This document shows positions 19,414-29,780 of a stretch of 33,427 nucleotides of DNA, piece after piece. Source of the DNA: Nitrosomonadales bacterium (lineage in GTDB: Bacteria > Pseudomonadota > Gammaproteobacteria > Burkholderiales > Gallionellaceae); the NCBI GenBank assembly GCA_016218475.1, contig JACREB010000216.1, positions 1 through 33,427 of the forward strand. The letters run 5' to 3'. The position numbers and the translations under genes are program-made. Under the pieces are notes generated by a model, which did no database searches, was not told the origin of the DNA, and was given only the letters and a program-made list of their open reading frames with translations. Numbering within the stretch: the stretch's first letter is position 1; every line of letters starts with the position of its first letter.

Positions 19414-20274
19414 ATGGAAAACAATATCAATATTGCCGAACTGGTGAAGGGTGTAGGCGGGCTGGTCACGCTGCCGGATGTGTTCATCCGCATCAATCAA
19501 CTGGTCGAAAACCCCAACAGCAGCACAGCCGACATCGCCAAAGCGGTGAGCCAGGATCCTTCGTTCACCGTGCGCCTGCTGCGGGTGGCCAATAGCCCGT
19601 TCTACGGCTTTCCCTCCACCATCGATACCGTTTCCAAAGCCGTGTCGGTGATCGGCACCAGCCAGATCCGCAATCTGGCGCTGTCGATGTCCGCCGCGAG
19701 CACCTTTGCCGGTTTGCCCAACAATCTGGTGTCGATGGACAATTTCTGGCACCACAGTTTGTATTGCGCACTGGTTGCGCGCATCCTGGCCAGGCAGGCG
19801 CGCAAGTGCGATCCTGAAGCGTTGTTTACGGCGGGATTGTTGCACGACATCGGCGAGCTGATCATTTTCAACCGCTTGCCGGAGCAGGCCAAGGAATCCT
19901 TGCTGCTGGTGCTGGATCAGGTTGACGATTTGCCGGTGTACCAAGCCGAACGCCAGATCATCGGTTTCGACCACGCTCAGGTGGGCGGTGAATTGGCGCG
20001 CCAATGGGGTCTGCCCCCGCTATTGGAGGAATGCATCGCCTACCATCACTCCATCGCCGAGGCGAAACGCTACCCGAGAGAAACTGCGCTGGTTCACCTT
20101 GCCAACATTCTTGCGCAGATGGCGGAAGTGGATACGCTGGCGCTTGAGGATGTCTCGTCAGTCGCCCCTCTGGCCTGGCAAATCACCGGCCTTGGCGAAG
20201 ATGTTATCGAACTGGTAGTGCGCGAGGCGCAGGAAGAAATTGTCGAGGCCAAAAAACTGTTTCTCGGAAATTAA
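19414..20274 (+). CDS. HDOD-domain signalling protein
   Basis: The protein of 286 residues (292 if started at the ATG at 19396) is a single HDOD domain. HDOD is a degenerate relative of HD phosphohydrolases found in bacterial regulators of motility, stress and c-di-GMP or two-component outputs. Conserved stretches are LPDVFIRINQLVENPNSST, VSQDPSFTVRLLRVANSPFYGFP and TAGLLHDIGELI. I prefer the 19414 start because AAGG lies nine bases upstream. It is followed 41 bases later by cheD on the same strand, and a motility or chemotaxis link is plausible. Confidence 0.88.
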   Translation: MENNINIAELVKGVGGLVTLPDVFIRINQLVENPNSSTADIAKAVSQDPSFTVRLLRVANSPFYGFPSTIDTVSKAVSVIGTSQIRNLALSMSAASTFAGLPNNLVSMDNFWHHSLYCALVARILARQARKCDPEALFTAGLLHDIGELIIFNRLPEQAKESLLLVLDQVDDLPVYQAERQIIGFDHAQVGGELARQWGLPPLLEECIAYHHSIAEAKRYPRETALVHLANILAQMAEVDTLALEDVSSVAPLAWQITGLGEDVIELVVREAQEEIVEAKKLFLGN

Positions 20275-20315
20275 CCGGGATTGACCGGCGAAGCGCTTCA
20301 TACAGAACCCACATC

Positions 20316-20951
20316 ATGGCTATATCTTCCATCCCGCGTGCCCCGCTTGTTTTACCCGGCTTCGAGCATGTCCGGCGCAACTGGAACGCTACCTACGAAA
20401 CTTATGCGGCCCGTCTCCTTCCCGGCGAGTATTACGTCACGATTAACGACGAGGGCGTCTATACGACGCTCGGTTCGTGCATTTCCGCCTGCATCCGCGA
20501 CCGGGTTTCCGGAGTCGGCGGCATGAACCATTTCATGCTGCCCGCTTCCGCCGATGCCGACGGCTGGAAATCGACCAGCCTGAGCGCCGCGACCCGCTAC
20601 GGCAATTTCGCCATGGAGCACCTGATCAACGTGATCATGAAAAATGGCGGACAGCGCCAGAATCTGGAAGTCAAACTTTTCGGCGGCGGGCGCATCCTGC
20701 AAAATATGACCGATGTCGGCATGCGCAACATCAGCTTTGCCCGGGACTACATCCAGACCGAAGGGCTCAAAGTGGTGGCGGAGGATGTGGGGGATGTCTA
20801 TCCGCGCATGGTGGTTTATTTTCCCGCCACCGGAAAAGTGCGGGTAAAGCGGCTGCGCTCCTTGCATAACAACACCATTGCAGAAGAAGAAATTCGTTAC
20901 ATCAGCACCGTGGAAAGCAAACCGGTGAGCGGCGAGATCGAGCTGTTCTGA
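20316..20951 (+). CDS. cheD: Chemoreceptor glutamine deamidase CheD
   Basis: CheD deamidates specific glutamines in methyl-accepting chemoreceptors, and in some species works with CheC or CheY in adaptation. The 211-residue protein shows the catalytic Cys55 (LGSCISAC) and His72 (GGMNHFMLP) with the expected 17-residue spacing, and a Thr just before (T50). The later segment VKLFGGGRIL is also typical. It lacks neighbouring chemotaxis genes in this window; only the HDOD gene upstream is linked. It is followed by a 307-base gap with two long inverted repeats. Confidence 0.94.
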   Translation: MAISSIPRAPLVLPGFEHVRRNWNATYETYAARLLPGEYYVTINDEGVYTTLGSCISACIRDRVSGVGGMNHFMLPASADADGWKSTSLSAATRYGNFAMEHLINVIMKNGGQRQNLEVKLFGGGRILQNMTDVGMRNISFARDYIQTEGLKVVAEDVGDVYPRMVVYFPATGKVRVKRLRSLHNNTIAEEEIRYISTVESKPVSGEIELF

Positions 20952-21008
20952 GATTGTGCCATTCTGTTCTATCAGCAGAGTGCAATCAAAAATGCTGGAA
21001 TTCTACTG

Positions 21009-21067
21009 GTAGCGTGCGCTGTGCGCACGACAATACGGCCATGAACCGTGCGCACAGCGCACGCTAC
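21009..21067. repeat. 21-bp perfect inverted repeat
   Basis: GTAGCGTGCGCTGTGCGCACG (one arm, 21009-21029) pairs perfectly with 21047-21067 around a 17-base loop. It lies 58 bases after cheD. There is no U-tract, so a repeat or mobile palindrome is more likely than a plain terminator. Confidence 0.8.
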
Positions 21068-21070
21068 GAA

Positions 21071-21162
21071 GGGTGCATTCGAAAGTGGTGGACAACAAGC
21101 AAAAGCCCCTCTCCCCTTGCGGGGTGAAAACCGCTACCCGTCCACCACTTTCAAATGCACCC
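21071..21162. repeat. 23-bp inverted repeat with CCCCTCTCC core
   Basis: GGGTGCATTCGAAAGTGGTGG.. (21071-21093) and its complement at 21140-21162 match at 22 of 23 positions. The interior contains a CCCCTCTCCCCTTGCGGGG-type hairpin. The outer 17 bases of the right arm recur exactly at 6251-6267. Confidence 0.75.
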
Positions 21163-21258
21163 CGCTACGAACGAAAGCAATCCTGAAGCTCCAGGAATTG
21201 TTATCATGTCCGACCTTGAAGGTACCCCGAATTTATTTCGCAACGAACAGGATCGCAA

Positions 21259-21429
21259 ATGGCAAAAACAAATTACACTTTCGAGAAGCGCCAAAAAGAA
21301 CTGGCCAAGAAAAAGAAGCAGGAAGAGAAGCGGTTGAAGAAAGCTGCATCACAGGGCGGGCAGCCGGTGGATGGTGCATTGCAGGATGACACCCCGCAGC
21401 CACCCGTTGATGGGGCGACGGCTATCTGA
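21259..21429 (+). CDS. Small lysine-rich conserved-type protein
   Basis: The gene of 56 codons is too short for the ORF track. The product begins MAKTNYTFEKRQKELAKKKKQEEKRLKK and ends in an acidic, proline-containing tail (DDTPQPPVDGATAI). The first half should form a strongly charged helix. From memory, similar small proteins starting MAKxNYxFEKRQ.. are widespread in proteobacteria, without known function. AGGA lies seven bases before the ATG. It ends 14 bases before the ATPase gene, so the two may be co-transcribed. Confidence 0.7.
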   Translation: MAKTNYTFEKRQKELAKKKKQEEKRLKKAASQGGQPVDGALQDDTPQPPVDGATAI

Positions 21430-21443
21430 TTGACGCTACGCAT

Positions 21444-23222
21444 ATGGGTAAAGAAACTGCGCAGCAGCCCCACGAGCACAAGCTAACGCTGGACGAGCTG
21501 TTGCACTTGCTGCTGCAAGACGGCATGGTGTCGCCGGAGGAGGCGGGAAAGCTTTCCAGGAACCGCAAGTCTGACCATTCCAACGTGCATCCGCTGGTGG
21601 TGATCGGCGAGCAGAAGTGGCGCAGCTTGCTGCCCCCGTTCAAGCCGCTCGGTGTCGAATTCCTTACCGAGTGGCTTGCGGCCCGGATCGGTATGCCGTA
21701 TTTCCACATCGATCCGTTGCAACTGAATTTTAGCGGCATCGCCAATGTCGTTTCCAAGTCTTACGCCGAGCGGCTCAAGATCATGCCGGTCAAGATTGGC
21801 GCGGGCGAGGTGACCGTCGCCACCGCCGAGCCGTTCCTTACCGATTGGGTGGCAGAACTGGAGCGCATCCTCAACCTGAAAATCAGGCTGGTGCTGGCCA
21901 GCCCGCTCGACATTAACCACTATTTGCCGGAAATCTACAGCCTCGCCAATTCGGTGCAACTCGCCAATAAGGCCAGGGCGGGGCAGGGTGTCGGCGTGCA
22001 GAATTTCGAGCAACTGATCGAGCTGGGCAAGAACAAGAATCTGGATGCCAACGAGCAGCATGTCGTCACGCTGGTGGACTGGCTGTTCAAATACGCCTTC
22101 GAACAGCGCGCCAGCGACATCCACCTGGAACCGCGCCGCGATATCGGCATCGTGCGTTTCCGCATCGACGGTGTGCTGCATCAGGTCTACCAGCTTCCCG
22201 CCAATGTTACCAACGCCATCACCAACCGCATCAAGCTCCTCGGGCGCATGGATATGGTGGAGAAGCGCAGGCCGCAGGATGGACGCATCAAGACCGTGAG
22301 CGACGATGGCGATGAAATCGAGTTGCGCCTTTCCACCATGCCGACGGCCTTCGGCGAAAAACTGGTGATGCGGATTTTCGATCCGGAAATTCTGGTGAAA
22401 AACTTTGCCGATCTCGGTTTTTCGCGCGAACAGACCGCGCTATGGAGCAGTTGGACGCGCCAGCCCAACGGCATCGTTCTGGTGACCGGCCCAACCGGCT
22501 CCGGCAAGACCACCACGCTGTATTCCACGCTGAAACAGATTGCGACCCCGGAAGTGAATGTCTGTACGGTGGAAGACCCGATCGAAATGATCGAACCGGC
22601 GTTCAACCAGATGCAGGTGCAGCACAACATCGGGCTGAACTTCGCCGACGGTGTGCGCACCCTGCTGCGGCAAGACCCGGACATCATCATGGTGGGCGAA
22701 ATCCGCGATGTGGAAACCGCCGAAATGGCAATACAGGCGGCGCTTACCGGGCATCTGGTGCTGTCGTCCCTGCATACCAACGACGCGCCTTCCGCCATCA
22801 CGCGCCTGCTCGAACTGGGCGTGCCCGCTTATTTGCTCAATTCGACGTTGCTGGGGGTGATGGCGCAACGCCTCGCGCGCACCCTGTGCCCGCATTGCAA
22901 AACAAAAGGCGAAATCAGCGACGAGACCTGGCAGGAACTGGTCAGCCCGTGGAAAGCGGCAAAGCCCGTGCAGGTCAACATTGCCACCGGCTGTCTCGAA
23001 TGCCGCATGACCGGCTATCGCGGGCGCACCGGTATCTATGAAATGCTGCCGCTCGGCGCGGAAATGCAAAAGCTGGTGGTCAAGGATGCCGACCTCGCCA
23101 AGATCAAGGCATTGGCGCAACGCGAGGGCATGAAGCCGCTGCGCCTGAGCGGGGCGGAAAAAGTTGCGGCAGGATTGACCACGGCGGAGGAAATCATCAA
23201 GATCGCGCCGCCTATGAGTTAA
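21444..23222 (+). CDS. GspE/PilB-family type II secretion or type IV pilus ATPase
   Basis: The 592-residue hexameric ATPase would drive assembly of a pseudopilus or pilus at the inner membrane. The N-terminal domain (about 1-160) is of the T2SS-E/MshE type. The core has Walker A near residue 349 (GPTGSGKTTT), the Asp box (VEDPIE), Walker B (DPDIIMVGEIRD, about 411-422) and the His box (LSSLHTND). A zinc-binding pair of CxxC motifs follows (LCPHC about 482, CLEC about 516). No other secretion or pilus genes are present, so I cannot tell GspE from PilB or MshE use. The ATG has a weak ribosome site. Confidence 0.92.
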   Translation: MGKETAQQPHEHKLTLDELLHLLLQDGMVSPEEAGKLSRNRKSDHSNVHPLVVIGEQKWRSLLPPFKPLGVEFLTEWLAARIGMPYFHIDPLQLNFSGIANVVSKSYAERLKIMPVKIGAGEVTVATAEPFLTDWVAELERILNLKIRLVLASPLDINHYLPEIYSLANSVQLANKARAGQGVGVQNFEQLIELGKNKNLDANEQHVVTLVDWLFKYAFEQRASDIHLEPRRDIGIVRFRIDGVLHQVYQLPANVTNAITNRIKLLGRMDMVEKRRPQDGRIKTVSDDGDEIELRLSTMPTAFGEKLVMRIFDPEILVKNFADLGFSREQTALWSSWTRQPNGIVLVTGPTGSGKTTTLYSTLKQIATPEVNVCTVEDPIEMIEPAFNQMQVQHNIGLNFADGVRTLLRQDPDIIMVGEIRDVETAEMAIQAALTGHLVLSSLHTNDAPSAITRLLELGVPAYLLNSTLLGVMAQRLARTLCPHCKTKGEISDETWQELVSPWKAAKPVQVNIATGCLECRMTGYRGRTGIYEMLPLGAEMQKLVVKDADLAKIKALAQREGMKPLRLSGAEKVAAGLTTAEEIIKIAPPMS

Positions 23223-23238
23223 GCCCTACCGCGACCAT

Positions 23239-23256
23239 TGGCACAAAGTTGTGCCA
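23239..23256. terminator. Hairpin after the secretion ATPase gene
   Basis: TGGCACAA and TTGTGCCA form an 8-bp perfect stem with a 2-base loop, 17 bases after the ATPase stop. There is no U-tract, so termination is only a possibility. Confidence 0.3.
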
Positions 23257-23412
23257 CGCGACGCATAGCAGCTCATCCACAACATGCACCTGAATACGTT
23301 CTTTGCCAAATCAACACCCGTCGCAGCAACCTTCACTCGGCTGGTAGTGCATATTGGCCGTATCGAAACATGAACTGTCTTTCACCACTTCCAGGACAAG
23401 TAAAGGAGAAGC

Positions 23413-23928
23413 ATGTATCAGCAGTTTAGCATCTCACCCGAAGAGGGTAAGCGCGCCAAATGGCCGCATGAAATATTTCTGATCAACCTGGTCTTAAACC
23501 ACATATTTGTATTTGTCGCCACGGTTGCGGTGGCCAATGCTTTTCCCCTGTTGCCGGTGCTGGTCCCTGTCATTTCACTCTCCATCACCGGCTACATCCT
23601 GCTCAAGGCCCGGCAGGTTGCCGCAGGAAATGACACATGGTTCGTAAAATCACACTGGCGGATTGCGGCCGGACGCAACCGGATTTTCATGTTATTGCTG
23701 GCCGTTGCCTGCGTGGTCAGCGGTGGCGGGCTTTGGCTTTCCAGAATGATGGGCTGGGCCAAAATTCAGACCATCGCCCTGATTGGCGGCGTGGGGCTGT
23801 TGCCCTTCATGATGTCGCTGCTGGTGCTGATCGTGCTCGGCAATGACTCCGTGTTTCAGGCGCGCACCGGCAAACTGCCGAAACATTTTGTAGAGCAAAA
23901 CCCCGACCCGCAACCGGCTACCCGATAA
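23413..23928 (+). CDS. Membrane protein of unknown function
   Basis: The 171-residue protein has four predicted membrane segments (about residues 24-48, 48-63, 92-112 and 120-143) and hydrophilic ends. The ATG is preceded by AAAGGAGAAG, a strong ribosome site. Its stop overlaps the start of the next gene (TAATG), so the two are translationally coupled and probably function together. I do not recognise the family. The upstream 190 bases contain only a small hairpin. Confidence 0.78.
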   Translation: MYQQFSISPEEGKRAKWPHEIFLINLVLNHIFVFVATVAVANAFPLLPVLVPVISLSITGYILLKARQVAAGNDTWFVKSHWRIAAGRNRIFMLLLAVACVVSGGGLWLSRMMGWAKIQTIALIGGVGLLPFMMSLLVLIVLGNDSVFQARTGKLPKHFVEQNPDPQPATR

Positions 23929-24602
23929 TGGCAACAGAACATAAACTCTACTGGAGCGTCGGCATCTTCTCCGCCCTGATCTTCGTTGGCTCATTATTAG
24001 TGCCGGGCAAGCCAGTCGAAAAAACAGACTTGCCCTGGCACATCGAACACCCTGCGGCAGGCGCGACGCGCATCTTCGGTTTGACATTGGGGCAGGCCAC
24101 CACCAACGAGGCCGAGCAGCGTTTCCGGGAAGGGGCAAAATCCAGCCTGTTCAAGTCGCCTGAAGGAAAACTGGTCGCCGAGATGTTTTTCGAGCAAGTC
24201 ACCATGGCGGGATTGAAATCCAGAATCGTCGTAAGCATCGCCGTTCCAGAGGCAGAACTGCAAGGCATGTACGAACGCGGCTTGCGTATGAGCGGCACCG
24301 GCAGCGGCAAGAAAATCACGCTGGCGACGGATGATGTGGCACGGGTGCGCACACTGCCGATCAGCGGCTTGACCTACATGCCGTCGGTTCGCCTGGAAGA
24401 AGAGGTTGTCAGCAAGCGCTTCGGCCAACCGGCACAACGCATCAGGGAAAAGAAAAGCGGGGCAATCCATTGGCTGTACCCGCAACACGGGCTGGACATC
24501 ACGCTTGGCAACGATGAAAAACCCGTGCTGCAATATGTCCCGCCCAAGGATTTCGATAGGCTGTTGCAGCCATTGCTCTTGAATGGAGAAGCGCTCAGCT
24601 AG
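23928..24602 (+). CDS. Membrane-anchored protein of unknown function
   Basis: The 224-residue protein has one N-terminal hydrophobic segment (SVGIFSALIFVGSLLVPG), likely an uncleaved anchor, and a large periplasmic domain. That domain begins IFGLTLGQATTNEAEQRFRE, resembling the short LGxxxxxVxxxLG-type openings of small periplasmic repeat domains, but I cannot name it. It is coupled to the upstream membrane gene through a TAATG overlap. It converges on ccoS and overlaps its end by eight bases, so the two genes share a transcription end region. Confidence 0.78.
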   Translation: MATEHKLYWSVGIFSALIFVGSLLVPGKPVEKTDLPWHIEHPAAGATRIFGLTLGQATTNEAEQRFREGAKSSLFKSPEGKLVAEMFFEQVTMAGLKSRIVVSIAVPEAELQGMYERGLRMSGTGSGKKITLATDDVARVRTLPISGLTYMPSVRLEEEVVSKRFGQPAQRIREKKSGAIHWLYPQHGLDITLGNDEKPVLQYVPPKDFDRLLQPLLLNGEALS

Positions 24603-24792
24603 ATTTGCCTGTTTTGCCGCTCTTGCTGTTATCCGGGTAGTCCATCATATCTTCATCGTCATCGAGCAGAATCCGGTTTGCATTGCCTTCCATGTCTTCG
24701 TACTGTCCTTTCTTCACCGCCCATATCAGCACGGCGAGGAACACCAATCCGAAAATCAGCATACCGGGTATCAAACTGTAAATTACTTCCAT
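24595..24792 (-). CDS. ccoS: cbb3 oxidase assembly protein CcoS
   Basis: The 65-residue protein starts at the ATG at 24792 (MEVIYSLIPGMLIFGLVFLAVLIWAVKKGQYEDMEG, shortened in meaning: one membrane helix followed by the GQYEDMEG signature). CcoS is needed for insertion of heme and copper into the cbb3 catalytic subunit. The ORF track's upstream extension runs through a dispersed repeat and is not real. A G-rich ribosome site (GGGGGGTGG) precedes the ATG. It is the last gene of the ccoGHIS set, separated from ccoI by 112 bases of repeat. Confidence 0.92.
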   Translation of the reverse strand: MEVIYSLIPGMLIFGLVFLAVLIWAVKKGQYEDMEGNANRILLDDDEDMMDYPDNSKSGKTGKSS

Positions 24793-24803
24793 ACCACCCC
24801 CCA

Positions 24804-24869
24804 ATCCGGGTGAGCCGAAACCAATGTAGGTCGGGCTCTGCCCGACATGGTGGGCAGAGCCCACCCTAC
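24804..24869. repeat. Composite repeat, copy 2
   Basis: The CCGGGTGAGCCGAAACCAA module is followed by GTAGG, then two interlocked hairpins (GGTCGGGC..GCCCGAC and GGTGGGC..GCCCACC) ending CCTAC. It fills the ccoI-ccoS gap. Confidence 0.7.
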
Positions 24870-24904
24870 GGTTTCCGTTGAAAAATTCTTGTCATGTTTT
24901 GAGA

Positions 24905-27379
<2,475 letters not shown>

Positions 27380-27396
27380 GGCAGCCTGTTTGAATT

Positions 27397-27906
27397 TTAC
27401 AGCGCAGCCGCGACCATGAATCTATCGGTGCCAACCTCTAATGTATCTTTTCCGCGTTTAATGCGGATACGTAATTCCCAGTAGCCCTTGAGCGGAAAAT
27501 TGACATAGCCCTGATAGTTTCCCGGTGACGACTCCCTGAAGGTCATGGTGAAGTCCTTGCGTTCGTCTGATGCGCGGTAGGCTTCCACTTCCATTGCCCC
27601 ACTGACAGGCACGCCTTCCCGATCCGCCACGCTGATTTCATATCCTGCGGGTGAGCCCATCACAACAGCCTTGGGCTGCTTGAGGGTGATCTTCCAAGCA
27701 AGCGCTTTTTGCTCTTGCAACTCATCGACCACGGCAGCATTGGATTTGCGGTCTCTGGTGCTGTAATCCCTGTCCACCAGTGTGGAGCGGTTGTGGGTGG
27801 CAAACCAGATGAAGGCGACGTTCACGCCCAGCACCAGAAGAATCAGCGCTATCATGCCGAGCAGCCATGGGTTGCGCATGCCTTTCTTGTTGTGCTGCGA
27901 GATCAT
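27397..27906 (-). CDS. ccoH: cbb3 oxidase assembly protein CcoH (FixH)
   Basis: The 169-residue FixH-family protein has one N-terminal membrane helix (WLLGMIALILLVLGVNVAFIW) and a periplasmic beta-rich domain ending with the FixH pattern (YWELRIRI, VGTDRFMV). It assists maturation or stability of the cbb3 complex, probably alongside CcoI. I choose the ATG at 27906: AAGGAG lies eight bases upstream, whereas the GTG at 27915 would overlap that site. It lies between ccoG and ccoI in the conserved assembly-gene order. Confidence 0.9.
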   Translation of the reverse strand: MISQHNKKGMRNPWLLGMIALILLVLGVNVAFIWFATHNRSTLVDRDYSTRDRKSNAAVVDELQEQKALAWKITLKQPKAVVMGSPAGYEISVADREGVPVSGAMEVEAYRASDERKDFTMTFRESSPGNYQGYVNFPLKGYWELRIRIKRGKDTLEVGTDRFMVAAAL

Positions 27907-27920
27907 CTCTGCCACTCCTT

Positions 27921-27996
27921 AGCCCGGACGAGCCGACACCAAAAATGGAACTTGCCTTCTCGTAGGTTGGGCAAAGCGTAGCGTGCCCAACCTACG
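27921..27996. repeat. Composite repeat, copy 3
   Basis: The CCGGACGAGCCGACACCAA module is followed after about 20 bases by CGTAGGTTGGGCA and its perfect 13-bp complement TGCCCAACCTACG (27984-27996). It lies in the 104-base gap between ccoG and ccoH. Confidence 0.7.
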
Positions 27997-28010
27997 CACT
28001 ATCTGCACAA

Positions 28011-29441
28011 TCAAGGCTTGGGACCGTTAAATTTGGCTTTATATTCCGCAGCTATCAGAGGGTCTTCGACGCTCTGCACGCGGAATGCTACCGGCGTTAC
28101 TTCATTTTTTACATTATCGCCGGGCGCCTTGACGAAAATGGTGAAGGAGGTGCCACGGCCATGGTGTGCCAGCAATGGTTTTTCGGCGCCGATAATGATT
28201 TGATCTTTCACCCCGCCCTCCGCCGTGACCGTCACAAAAAGATCCTTGCCGGTCTTGTTGAGCACCTTGAATTCATATTTATTCTGGATCGAACCGTCAC
28301 TCATTCTTACAAATAATGGCTGACGTTCCGGTATCACCTTTAGCGTCAACGAGCCCAGATGGGTCAGGCCGTAAACGATGCCGCCAAATGCAAGCAGAAT
28401 AATGCCGAGGTACACCAGTGTGCGCGGATGCCGGTATATCTTCTTTGCCGGCTTGCCTTCCAGTTCATCCAGCGAGGCATAGCGGATCAGGCCGCGCGGC
28501 TTGCCAACCTTGTCCATGATGGAATCGCAGGCATCCAGGCACAGGCCGCAAGTGATGCAGCCCAATTGCTGCCCGTCACGAATGTCCACGCCGGTCGGAC
28601 ACACCTGCACGCACTGGTAGCAGTCGATGCAGTCGCCTTGCGCCATACTTTCACCGGCTGCTTTCCGGTGCAGTTTGCCGCGCGGCTCGCCGCGATTGAA
28701 GTCGTAAGCCGGGAGTATCGTCTGCGAATCGGTCATCACTCCCTGGATGCGGGCATAAGGGCACATCCACATGCATACCTGCTCCCGCAGCAGCCCGGCC
28801 ATGATGTAAGTGCCGAAAAAGAATGCGGCCAGCGTTACCCAGCCGACCAGCGGCAACCGGAAATGCGCCAAGTCATTCCAATAACCGCAGGCATCCACGA
28901 ACCAGATGGAGAAACTTATCCCGGTAAAAAGCGCAATCGCCATCCAGACAAGATGCTTGATGACTTTCTTCCGGATTTTTTCCGCGATCCATGGCGCCGC
29001 ATCCAGCCTGCGGCGGGCATGAGGCGGGCCTTCGATCTTGTCTTCTATCCAGGTAAACCAGTCAGTCCATGCGGTCTGGAAGCAGAAATAGCCGCAAAAC
29101 ACACGGGATGCCACGGAAGTCACCGCGAACAACGCCATCGCCAGCAACAGCAGCAACAGGGACAACATCCAGATATCCTGCGGCAATATGGTCAGGTCAA
29201 AGAAATGAAATTGCCGGTTGGTGGTGTCGAACAAAATGGCCTGCTTGCCGTTCCAGCGCAAATAGGGAATCAGAAAAAACAGCAGGTAGAGCGACTGGGT
29301 ATGGTTTTTTACCGTGCGGAAAAAACCCGGCATGCGCTTGGCGTGGACGGTACTGTCGCCGGTATTGACCTGCCAGGTCTCAAACTCCTGGTAAATCCCC
29401 GTGACGATGCCAGTCTCTTTTTGCCCTGTTTCCTTATCCAC
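28011..29441 (-). CDS. ccoG: cbb3 oxidase accessory protein CcoG (RdxA/FixG)
   Basis: The 476-residue membrane iron-sulfur protein reduces copper during cbb3 assembly in species where it has been studied. It has several membrane helices, with Cys motifs near residue 112 (VFCGYFC) and in CMWMCPYARIQG. Two 4Fe-4S motifs follow at about 270-285 (CIDCYQCVQVCPTGVDI) and 294-306 (CITCGLCLDACD). The C-terminus has an immunoglobulin-like periplasmic domain. It starts with GTG behind AGGAG at seven-base spacing. It is separated from ccoP by 339 bases containing a terminator, so it likely has its own promoter. Confidence 0.96.
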   Translation of the reverse strand: MDKETGQKETGIVTGIYQEFETWQVNTGDSTVHAKRMPGFFRTVKNHTQSLYLLFFLIPYLRWNGKQAILFDTTNRQFHFFDLTILPQDIWMLSLLLLLLAMALFAVTSVASRVFCGYFCFQTAWTDWFTWIEDKIEGPPHARRRLDAAPWIAEKIRKKVIKHLVWMAIALFTGISFSIWFVDACGYWNDLAHFRLPLVGWVTLAAFFFGTYIMAGLLREQVCMWMCPYARIQGVMTDSQTILPAYDFNRGEPRGKLHRKAAGESMAQGDCIDCYQCVQVCPTGVDIRDGQQLGCITCGLCLDACDSIMDKVGKPRGLIRYASLDELEGKPAKKIYRHPRTLVYLGIILLAFGGIVYGLTHLGSLTLKVIPERQPLFVRMSDGSIQNKYEFKVLNKTGKDLFVTVTAEGGVKDQIIIGAEKPLLAHHGRGTSFTIFVKAPGDNVKNEVTPVAFRVQSVEDPLIAAEYKAKFNGPKP

Positions 29442-29535
29442 GCTCTCGCTCCTGGCTGACCCGCCAAATTATCCGGGGTTATGCCGTTTCAAAATCACTA
29501 GGTGAACATTGTAACCATTGTTTATCCTAGAAACG

Positions 29536-29669
29536 GCAGTTCAATCCGCAGATTAACGCAGATTTTCATGCAGTTATCAGTGATGACAGCATCACCCAAA
29601 AGGTGGGTACGCTAAACGGGGAATTCTTTGTTTAATCTGCGGAAATCTGCGTAATCTGCGGAGAACTGC
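29536..29669. repeat. 134-bp element with imperfect terminal inverted repeats
   Basis: One end reads GCAGTTCAATCCGCAGATTA then CGCAGATTTT. The other, reversed, reads GCAGTTCTCCGCAGATTACG then CAGATTTCCGC. The arms are built from the ATCTGCG unit, a common non-coding repeat theme. It may be a small non-autonomous mobile element or an intergenic consensus-like repeat. Confidence 0.65.
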
Positions 29670-29723
29670 TTTTTGTAGGTTTATCCCGTTCCGGTTCAAA
29701 AACCATCTTAATTCTCATAATGA

Positions 29724-29753
29724 AAAAGGGGGAGATGTAACTCTCCCCCTTTT
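29724..29753. terminator. Strong bidirectional Rho-independent terminator
   Basis: AAAAGGGGGAGA and TCTCCCCCTTTT form a 12-bp perfect stem around a 6-base loop, with A/T runs on both sides. It begins 27 bases after the ccoP stop and should end the ccoNOQP transcript. Confidence 0.9.
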
Positions 29754-29780
29754 CACGTGCGCATGAAGCCTGCTGGCTGT

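Larger units (their letters stand above)
20952..21258. other. Gap with two large inverted repeats
   Basis: This 307-base stretch after cheD contains two adjacent long inverted repeats (21009-21067 and 21071-21162) and a CCCCTCTCCCC fragment. No coding frame is convincing before the small lysine-rich gene at 21259. Confidence 0.65.
29442..29780. other. Gap between ccoG and ccoP
   Basis: No gene is seen in these 339 bases. From the ccoG side they hold a dyad (GCCGTTTC..GAAACGGC, about 29481-29537) that would cover the ccoG promoter region. Next comes a 134-bp palindromic element (29536-29669), then the ccoNOQP terminator (29724-29753). I found no convincing FNR-type site. Confidence 0.6.

Noticed and set aside
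28359-29459. 366-residue plus-strand ORF opposite ccoG, and similar frames opposite ccoN, ccoO and ccoP
   Set aside because: All are shadows of clearly identified cbb3 genes.
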